A DNA stretch of 55,044 nt, taken from Candidatus Bathyarchaeota archaeon (GTDB lineage: Archaea > Thermoproteota > Bathyarchaeia > 40CM-2-53-6). Location: contig VBBS01000027.1 in assembly GCA_005888745.1 (NCBI GenBank), positions 1 to 55,044 of the forward strand, given 5' to 3'. The translations under genes were made by a program, and so were the position numbers. Of the stretch, positions 49,770 to 55,044 are shown one piece after another; positions within the stretch are counted from its first letter, which is position 1; every line of letters begins with the position of its first letter. Under the pieces are notes generated by a model that was not told where the DNA came from, did not search any database, and worked only from the letters and a program-made list of their open reading frames with translations.

Positions 49770-50792
49770 CTAGTCAAGCTTCAGAGTCATGAAGATCTCA
49801 TCGACATATCCCTCTTGCAACCATCCCGGCACTCTTCCAGATTCTTCGAAGCCTGATTTCCGGTAGAGTTGCATCGCTGGGGTGTTTCCGTCAAAGACGC
49901 CGAGCCAGATTCTCGCCAGATGCAACCTCATTGCCAGGATCTTTGCTGCTTCCATTAGCATTGTGCCAACTCCAATTCCCTGATACTCGGCTCTGACGGC
50001 GATTCCAAGACCCATGGAGTGTTGCATCACTTCCTCTGAGGGTCGGGTAAGATCGACTAGGCCCACGGGCTCGCGAATCAGTTCATCTTCGCATACTATT
50101 GGGAAAACGTGTCCAGAGTCCACGTGCTGCTGGTAGTCCCCCTGGCGCCATGGGTATAGTCCTTCAAAGACCCCGGAGGCGATTCCCCGAAGAACGTTGT
50201 GTTGCGTGATGAATTTGTCGATGAACGGGCGATCCTCTCGCTTGTAACCTCTGACCTTGAGCGTTGGAGATTTCGCCTTCCCCATTTCAACCGGCTTGTA
50301 GAGCCCCGGTTTCGCATAGCTCCTCTGAGGCTTTGCTTTGGAAGCAACGCTGAGATCTTTGAAGAGAATGTTGTAGTCAAATCTCCTCCCGTCCAAGGAG
50401 ACAGTTCCAGGTAAGGAAGCACCAACTGTGTAACCTAGAGCTTTCAGGGCTTGAACTCGTTTTCTATCGTACCCGAAAACCGTGGTTGTTACGACCATCC
50501 TCTCTCCGGCAACAGCGGTTTCTTCAACAACCCGCGTCGCCTCTTTGAGACCCAGCAAGGAATCTGTTACTACTCGAAACCTCGCAGTCGGAATATGCTT
50601 GTCCTTGCCTGCATGATAAGAAAACATGGCGTCGATCGTTCCGCCCTTCATGAGAAGAAAACTGCTGCCTGTTGCAAAGTGTTCCCCGAGGAGACTAGCC
50701 CCCAGAGGTAAAATATGGCCTATCTGCAAACTCCTATCGTTAAGATAGTCACGGGCCCGAGATGGATCGTGCTCAAGCGGGACAATTTTCAA
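49770..50792 (-). CDS. Protein with two GNAT acetyltransferase domains
   Basis: 340 aa. Two halves each with GNAT-like layout; the C-terminal half is clear: GLGIAVRAEYQGIGVGTMLMEAAKILA (acetyl-CoA loop R-x-x-Y-Q-G-I-G-V-G-T), LARIWLGVFDGNTPAMQLYRKSGFEESG. The N-terminal half (1-160) is weaker (RFRVVTDSLLGLKEATRVVEE; KRVQALKALGYTVG). Substrate unknown. TTG start at 50792. Near the tRNA-Gly gene but divergent from it. Confidence 0.8.
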   Translation of the reverse strand: MKIVPLEHDPSRARDYLNDRSLQIGHILPLGASLLGEHFATGSSFLLMKGGTIDAMFSYHAGKDKHIPTARFRVVTDSLLGLKEATRVVEETAVAGERMVVTTTVFGYDRKRVQALKALGYTVGASLPGTVSLDGRRFDYNILFKDLSVASKAKPQRSYAKPGLYKPVEMGKAKSPTLKVRGYKREDRPFIDKFITQHNVLRGIASGVFEGLYPWRQGDYQQHVDSGHVFPIVCEDELIREPVGLVDLTRPSEEVMQHSMGLGIAVRAEYQGIGVGTMLMEAAKILAMRLHLARIWLGVFDGNTPAMQLYRKSGFEESGRVPGWLQEGYVDEIFMTLKLD

Positions 50793-50941
50793 ACCATTCC
50801 CTCTGGTCTTGTCAGATTCCTAAGACTAGTTGAGACTTGTCCCGAACTTGACCCTCATGATTCTACAACTAGTGCAACGCGCCTGCCCAGTGTTTCGACC
50901 CATCGTAAGGCAGAAAAGACTATGGACTAAACGCATGGTTA

Positions 50942-51063
50942 GCGGCCGTAGTCTAGCCTGGTCTAGGACATAGCCCTATTAGCGTCCAGTGGGCTTCCAA
51001 CCCAACGACCCGGGAAGCCGTCTCAACAACGGCTCGGGACTTCAAATCCCGGCGGCCGCACCA
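50942..51063 (+). tRNA. tRNA-Gly (anticodon TCC) with two introns, CCA encoded
   Basis: Acceptor stem GCGGCCG (50942-50948) pairs with CGGCCGC (51053-51059); discriminator A and CCA follow. D-arm 50951-50969. Anticodon loop CTTCCAA (50994-51000) with TCC. T-loop TTCAAAT (51041-51047). The cloverleaf closes only after removing 18 nt at about 50972-50989 (between positions 27 and 28; spliced anticodon stem TTGGG/CCCAA) and 26 nt at about 51015-51040 (between positions 53 and 54; T stem CCGGG/CCCGG). The second intron has its own hairpin (AGCCGT/ACGGCT). Splice sites are by best fit. Spliced length 78 nt. The 3' 15 bp are repeated at 52719-52733. Confidence 0.85.
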
Positions 51064-51299
51064 AATTACGCACTCTTGAAGAATCTCTATCGCTGTCTTT
51101 CAACCTATCATCTGATTATCTTGAACCAGTCAGGGTGGTTCCATCACTGTTCCATGAGGGGCAGGCTGGCTCAATCAGTTCTCGGGGAATTTACAATGAG
51201 CTGAAGGCTGAACTGATCGAGTCTCCTCGCGAACTCAGCCGTGATCCTTGGGAATTCAAGCTAGCACATTGCCGTCGCGCCCTATTCTCAACCCAGGGA
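51064..51299. other. Gap between tRNA and ATPase gene
   Basis: A plus-strand frame from 51135 shows a stretch SPRELSRDPWEFKLAHC that looks coding-like, but it runs on into the ATPase gene of the opposite strand and has no recognisable family. I leave it unannotated; it may be residue of another gene. Confidence 0.3.
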
Positions 51300-52550
51300 C
51301 TAGCGGATTGCCTCTGCGAGGAGCGGGTCTCCTATTTGGTAGAGCTCACCAGTCTTTTCGATGAACCCTGCTTTGACCAGCGTGCTTATCAGATCTGTGA
51401 TGCCCCTGTCGTTGACCGTCCTACCCTCCAGCTCTTGTACAGACCTCTTGATCTCAGACCATGTCGCCGGGTGGGAGACGACAGTCTTCATGATTCTCAT
51501 GTACCTCCTCTTTGCAATCTGACGAGAGGCGAGGAAGTTCAGAAACTCCTTCCTCGCCATTGATTTCCCAATTTCACGGACTTTCCCGATTGATGAGGCT
51601 GATACGCCTCCTCTCTTGCATATCGATCCGAAAAGAGTAAGCCATCCGATTATTCCGTCGAGCCTGATGAGCGCCTCCCTTAGCACTTTCTCGTTTGGTC
51701 TCGTGCCGAGCTGCTCGAAGCCCTTCTGGAGAAAGTCCCTCGACTGACCCTCGCTGAGTCTGCCCAAGACGATCTCTGTGATAGCCCTCCCGTAGAGGGG
51801 AGCATCCGGATCGTCAGTGCCGACGAAGTCTCTCAGTAAACCGATTGCTGACCCTGTAAGAACGATACTTGTGTTCTTGAAGTAGTCGTACACGTGTGCA
51901 AGAATTTTTTGAACATTGAAACCTGCAATCTTTCCGAGTTCCTGCGCCTCATCGAATGCGATAATGAACCGATGCTTCTCGCGAGCCGCCATCTCCTCCA
52001 GCAGCTTGAACACGTCGACAATCTGGAGCGGCTCCTTTCCGGCCCAGCTGAAGCTGACGCCGGTTCCCATCACTTGAACGCCCCTTATCCCTTTCAGCCG
52101 GTCAATGACTCTGCCAGCACGTCCCTTCTGCTCTGAAAGGAAGTTGTTGACCGAACTCTCCAGGAGTTGGAGCAGGTCCTTCTTTGTCGCGTAGGGCTTC
52201 TCTCCGATCGCCCTTAGGTCAACTATTATCCCAGGAAGCTTGGCCTCGGCCAGTCCAGTTTGGAGGAGAGACGTCTTTCCGGTTCTGCGGAGACCTACGA
52301 TGAGGACCATGGGATCTCCCTCTCGAATTGCCGAGACGAAACTAGCAAGCTGTCTTTCCATATCGTATAGGTCTCGTTTCGTCGTCTTCGGCCGCTCATC
52401 AAACAGCAACTTGTACCAGTCCAAGTAACTTGGGGGAGTACAAGTTAAGACTATCCCTTGAAGAACGACTTTGTAGTCTTCTAGAGATAAAGGCCGAGCA
52501 AGGAGCGTCGGATTCTGGGCGATGAGGACTCCTTGGCCTATTTCCGGCAC
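51300..52550 (-). CDS. Archaeal ATPase (AAA/STAND-type, PF01637-like)
   Basis: 416 aa. Walker A GLRRTGKTSLLQTGL (about 86-100), Walker B FIIAFDEAQELGKI (about 196-209), sensor SIVLTGSAIGLLRDFV and a lid region LGRLSEGQSRDFLQKGFEQLG (in part), followed by a C-terminal winged helix (SWSEIKRSVQELEG-like TWSEIKRSVQELEG, LVKAGFIEKTGELYQIGDPLL). This family is multiplied in archaea and often lies in mobile or plasmid-derived regions; its function is not settled. GTG start at 52550. It is the only clear gene inside the att-flanked interval. Confidence 0.85.
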   Translation of the reverse strand: MPEIGQGVLIAQNPTLLARPLSLEDYKVVLQGIVLTCTPPSYLDWYKLLFDERPKTTKRDLYDMERQLASFVSAIREGDPMVLIVGLRRTGKTSLLQTGLAEAKLPGIIVDLRAIGEKPYATKKDLLQLLESSVNNFLSEQKGRAGRVIDRLKGIRGVQVMGTGVSFSWAGKEPLQIVDVFKLLEEMAAREKHRFIIAFDEAQELGKIAGFNVQKILAHVYDYFKNTSIVLTGSAIGLLRDFVGTDDPDAPLYGRAITEIVLGRLSEGQSRDFLQKGFEQLGTRPNEKVLREALIRLDGIIGWLTLFGSICKRGGVSASSIGKVREIGKSMARKEFLNFLASRQIAKRRYMRIMKTVVSHPATWSEIKRSVQELEGRTVNDRGITDLISTLVKAGFIEKTGELYQIGDPLLAEAIR

Positions 52551-52741
52551 TCAATTCTGGTTCGCCGAAGACCATTCTCGTTTCTAGTCAATCGCGGTCG
52601 AGAGTTGGTCACGTGGAGAATCGAAACCCCGGATCAATTAAATGGAATGACGGTAGACTTCAGTGCAGACCAAGGATGGAGACAATGACGCATGCGATTT
52701 GTACTTATAGTGTGGTGTCCGGCGGCCGCACCACACAAGAG

Positions 52742-52990
52742 TTATCGAGTCTTTCTAACGGGTCTAAACGCCACGATGAGCCACCATACGATAGCCTGTC
52801 CTGCAATGGTGAGGGCAGTAAGATCTAGTCCACTGATCGCGAAAAGCGGAACGAAATAGGTCAAGATGGATGCCGAGGGAATGCTAGCCGTCTTCCTTGG
52901 AACTTGAGAATTCTTGTTCAGCACGGTAGGTAGGCTAAACACGGCAAGCCCAGCGCTGCCGATCGAGATCAGAACGTCCACCAAGCTCAT
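52742..52990 (-). CDS. Small membrane protein, 82 aa
   Basis: ATG start. Three hydrophobic segments (about residues 4-24, 41-57 and 60-75) with a polar loop NKNSQVPRKTAS between the first two. The first helix with FSLPTVLN slightly recalls SemiSWEET-like proteins, but the length and lack of the usual PQ pattern make that weak. The att-like copy lies 9 bp beyond its stop. Confidence 0.5.
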   Translation of the reverse strand: MSLVDVLISIGSAGLAVFSLPTVLNKNSQVPRKTASIPSASILTYFVPLFAISGLDLTALTIAGQAIVWWLIVAFRPVRKTR

Positions 52991-53111
52991 GGGTAAAACC
53001 CCACTAGTCTATCCATTCTTTTCCGATGAGTTGGAAGCCTCTCTAACAGAAAGGTCAACTGTACCATCCAGACTCTTCGGCTGGCTCTCCGGTACTGTCG
53101 TTGTGTTACCG

Positions 53112-53900
53112 CTAGCTAGACGGCTCGGGTAAACTGCGCTTCTCCCTTAGAGTGAATCGGAGCCCTGACCAAGTCGGGTCGATCGAGCAGATCTTGAAGT
53201 CGACCATCCCGGCAGCTATCCCTGCCTCCCTGACCACTGGTTGCCTCAAGTCGGTTTGAATTTTGGAGGTCTGCTTCGGCCAAATAATCCATAATCCAGC
53301 TTTCTTTGAAAACACTCTCATGTGTTGTAGTCTCTCCTCCAATTCTGTTCGAGACTTTGCGAACCATAATGTAAGGTCGGATTGGCCTCTTATCCCATCT
53401 CGTAACAATACGTTTTCTGGTAATTCACCTAAGGTCTGTCGGAATCCAGGAGGGGCCCCGACCAGGGAAACGGTATATCCTGATTTGATTCCGAGCTTCT
53501 GGTAGAGAGGCGCGCCTGCGTAGACTTCGAGGCGTGACCGGGCCTGTGGAGTTTCTTGAGGAGGGTGTCTGATGACCTCTTCCAATCCTTCGACTGCCTG
53601 ATCCCATCTTGCGTAGATTGCGTCTGGGATCTGAGCCTTGATCCTCTTTACCTTCTCAGGCTCTCCATCGACGAAGACCAAGGGTATTCTTCGGGTGGAT
53701 CTGGAAGATCTCAACGCCATCGCCACGTCCCGTCCTTGAGATGGTAGCCGAGAAAGATCAATAATGATGGCGTTTGGAGGATCTTCCCTTTCGCGGAGCC
53801 GGCTCGGGTTGAACTTGTCGTATTTCACGAGATATCCAGCCGAGCGTAGCTGGTCTGCTTTCTGTTTCGCTTCGACCTCGTTCCAATGTATGAGTCGCAC
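53112..53900 (-). CDS. Receiver-like domain fused to DUF3052
   Basis: 262 aa. Residues 1-110 look like a response-regulator receiver fold without full acidic pocket: KADQLRSAGYLVKYD, AIIIDLSRLPSQGRDVAMAL (Asp at the phospho-site position), IPLVFVDGEPEKVKRIK. Residues 125-255 match DUF3052: YQKLGIKSGYTVSLVGAP, LTLWFAKSRTELEERL, GLWIIWPKQTSKIQTDL, and IDPTWSGLRFTLRE at the end. DUF3052 proteins are cytoplasmic, of unknown function. The fusion suggests a signalling role. Divergent from the surface protein. Confidence 0.75.
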   Translation of the reverse strand: MRLIHWNEVEAKQKADQLRSAGYLVKYDKFNPSRLREREDPPNAIIIDLSRLPSQGRDVAMALRSSRSTRRIPLVFVDGEPEKVKRIKAQIPDAIYARWDQAVEGLEEVIRHPPQETPQARSRLEVYAGAPLYQKLGIKSGYTVSLVGAPPGFRQTLGELPENVLLRDGIRGQSDLTLWFAKSRTELEERLQHMRVFSKKAGLWIIWPKQTSKIQTDLRQPVVREAGIAAGMVDFKICSIDPTWSGLRFTLREKRSLPEPSS

Positions 53901-54021
53901 ACGGTACGTTACGCTTCACCGTGTTGCATTGTGTTCAGATGCACTCACCTATACACTTCGTGCTAATATGCTTCAGACCAACCTAGCAGTTACAAAAGAT
54001 ACACAATTCGTGATCCAACCC

Positions 54022-54696
54022 ATGCGCCCCTCATTGATCATCCTTCTCAGTGTAGCCATTCTAGTTGCAACTTTACCGGCGCTAGTCACGGGCCAAGCCC
54101 CGAACAATGCACAAACCCTTCTCGTTGGATTCAGTCTGAACGTAACCCCGGGTACCTTGAGTGTTCAGAACGGGAGCAGCGCAAACGCCGCTATTATCGT
54201 TACAAGTCAGGGGCTAAACGGGCCTGTAAACCTTGACGCATCTGTTTCCCCGAGCTCTGGGCTTCAAGCAGCGGCAGACCCTTCGAGAGTGATGGTCTTG
54301 CCAGGAGGCAACGCGGCGTCCACCCTTGAAATCAACGCAACTTCCGCTCAAGTTGGAGATTACCAGATCAACGTAACTGGCTCCGCAATACTAACTCCTT
54401 CTCAATCGTTCATTGTAACCGTGCACGTAACGGCCTCCTCCAGTCAGCCTCCCGTATCTCCTCCATCAAGTCCTCCCGCTCCAGGCACATCCGGTCCCAA
54501 TAATCAGCAACCCTCAACTACCACGTCAGGGTCCAATCCAAAGGGCCCTTCGACCCCCAAGGGTCAGGGCTCGCCATCAATCTTCGACCCTGTTGGAGTC
54601 ATAGTCGCAGGCAACTTGCTCGCCGCAGTCGGGACCATTGGCGCAATAGCGTCAATGTACAGAAAGAGAAGCAACCCCTCCCATTCGAGCTCGTAA
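54022..54696 (+). CDS. Secreted, membrane-anchored surface protein
   Basis: About 224 aa from ATG 54022 (an ATG at 53968 is also in frame). N-terminal signal peptide (MRPSLIILLSVAILVATLPALV), an Ig-like beta domain (about 28-130; SANAAIIVTSQGLNGPVNLDAS, YQINVTGSAILTPSQSFIVTV in part), a Pro/Ser/Thr-rich stalk (PVSPPSSPPAPGTSGPN) suited to glycosylation, and a C-terminal membrane helix (GVIVAGNLLAAVGTIGAIASMY) with a basic tail. It would sit on the outer face of the membrane. Ligand unknown. Confidence 0.7.
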   Translation: MRPSLIILLSVAILVATLPALVTGQAPNNAQTLLVGFSLNVTPGTLSVQNGSSANAAIIVTSQGLNGPVNLDASVSPSSGLQAAADPSRVMVLPGGNAASTLEINATSAQVGDYQINVTGSAILTPSQSFIVTVHVTASSSQPPVSPPSSPPAPGTSGPNNQQPSTTTSGSNPKGPSTPKGQGSPSIFDPVGVIVAGNLLAAVGTIGAIASMYRKRSNPSHSSS

Positions 54697-54769
54697 TATC
54701 CAGCGTTGAATAGGAACTGTCGTCGCGGGCCGCGTGGCACGCGGCGAGAGGGAACTCCGAGGGTTAGTG
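54697..54769. other. Convergent intergenic hairpin
   Basis: Between the surface protein and the FKBP gene, which face each other, CCGCG (54730-54734) and CGCGG (54740-54744) form a short GC-rich hairpin. No T-tract follows, so I do not call it a terminator. Confidence 0.3.
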
Positions 54770-55044
54770 TTATTGGCGTTTGATGTTAGTTACCCTAAGT
54801 TTGAACTGGAGAGTCTTGCCTACCATGGGATGATTTCCTGATTTTCCGTACGCCTTCTCGGGTGGAATGACAACTTCCTTCTCCTCGTTGATCTTCATGC
54901 CGATCAAGGCTTCGTCAAACCCTTGAATCACTTTTCCGGCTCCGAGAATTACCTGCAATGGCTTGTAGTCCCGTGCAGGGTTGTAGAGTCCTGCGGATTT
55001 GGCTTCTTTCTCAATTGAGGTGTCGAAGACCTTCCCGCCGGGAT
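54770..55044 (-). CDS. FKBP-type peptidyl-prolyl isomerase, C-terminal part (cut by window edge)
   Basis: Speeds cis-trans change of prolyl bonds during protein folding. Visible: [51 protein letters not shown] and [13 protein letters not shown]. In archaeal FKBPs a chaperone insert sits between AYG and the last strand; here it is absent ([14 protein letters not shown]), so this is the short form. The start is beyond position 55044. Stop TAA at 54770. Confidence 0.9.
   Translation of the reverse strand, partial: PGGKVFDTSIEKEAKSAGLYNPARDYKPLQVILGAGKVIQGFDEALIGMKINEEKEVVIPPEKAYGKSGNHPMVGKTLQFKLRVTNIKRQ

Larger units (their letters stand above)
51049..52733. mobile_element. Possible small integrated element next to tRNA-Gly
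   Basis: The last 15 bp of the tRNA gene, CCGGCGGCCGCACCA (51049-51063), recur exactly at 52719-52733. Such a duplication of a tRNA 3' end marks the two junctions (att sites) left by tyrosine recombinase-mediated integration. The 1.67-kb interval holds one convincing gene, an archaeal ATPase often found in mobile contexts; no integrase is inside, so it would be a remnant or a dependent element. Alternatively only the outer copy remains from a past event. Confidence 0.5.

Noticed and set aside
50942-51063. Reading the gene as an intronless class II tRNA (Ser/Leu) with a long variable arm
   Set aside because: The GCCGT/ACGGC hairpin can mimic a variable arm, but then T-arm and anticodon stem do not pair; two introns give a perfect tRNA-Gly.
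52711-52738. TGTGGTG/CACCACA inverted repeat as a promoter or terminator
   Set aside because: It includes the copied tRNA end (CGCACCA), so the pairing is more simply explained by the att-like sequence; no T-tract follows.
1-55044. CRISPR array or rRNA genes
   Set aside because: No regularly spaced repeats of 24-37 bp and no rRNA core sequences were found on reading through the window.

Overview
The window looks like a chromosomal piece of an archaeon of the Thermoproteota/Nitrososphaerota side (Thaumarchaeota-Bathyarchaeota relatives). Archaeal markers are the GatD/GatE Glu-tRNA(Gln) amidotransferase, the F420 genes cofC/cofD, the aspartate-semialdehyde-fed (ADHS) shikimate route, a GHMP-type shikimate kinase, NurA/HerA, archaeal Elp3, TATA-type promoters close to start codons, and a tRNA-Gly with two introns at non-canonical positions. 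Ammonia-oxidation genes are not seen. UUG is a very common start codon and UAG a very common stop. The exact lineage cannot be fixed from sequence reading alone.

Layout. 1-0.7 kb: N-terminal piece of a tyrosine recombinase and a small unknown gene. 0.7-2.4 kb: etfB and a frameshifted etfA. 2.5-6.8 kb: tatA, a tatC with a C-terminal zinc ribbon, a winged-helix regulator with a membrane partner, a Tat-signal protein and a DUF4331 protein joined in frame through one UAG. 7-10.4 kb: purA, a RibU-like ECF substrate-binding component, cofC and cofD. 10.5-14.6 kb: unknown genes, a broken surface-protein gene, glmS and a membrane protein. 15.2-31.6 kb: one uninterrupted block, lysC-asd-ADHS-DHQS II-aroD-aroE-aroK-aroA-aroC-tyrA-trpE-G-D-C-B-A, in which the first two enzymes make the aspartate semialdehyde used by the third, so the block runs from aspartate to tryptophan; trpF is not in it. 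31.6-37 kb: Lrp, gatE, gatD, elp3. 37-41.5 kb: glycosyltransferase, small membrane protein, free-standing LAGLIDADG protein, pyrK, unknown gene. 41.8-43.4 kb: two VapBC modules and a PIN remnant. 43.8-45.4 kb: PLP enzyme fused to a rhodanese-like domain. 45.5-49.7 kb: herA-nurA with two paralogous winged-helix genes and a divergent small winged-helix gene. 49.8-55 kb: double GNAT protein, tRNA-Gly, an about 1.7 kb segment carrying an archaeal ATPase and bounded by a 15-bp copy of the tRNA 3' end, a receiver-like/DUF3052 fusion, a surface protein and a partial FKBP isomerase.

Most unusual signals: three places (Tat/DUF4331, gatD/gatE, wHTH/wHTH) where a gene ends in UAG and the next conserved coding region follows in the same frame with no AUG/GUG/UUG start; several further genes whose conserved N-terminus lies upstream of the first canonical start (etfB, trpE, perhaps lysC); a tRNA with two non-canonical introns; a tRNA-linked att-like duplication; and a 200-bp dispersed element present twice.
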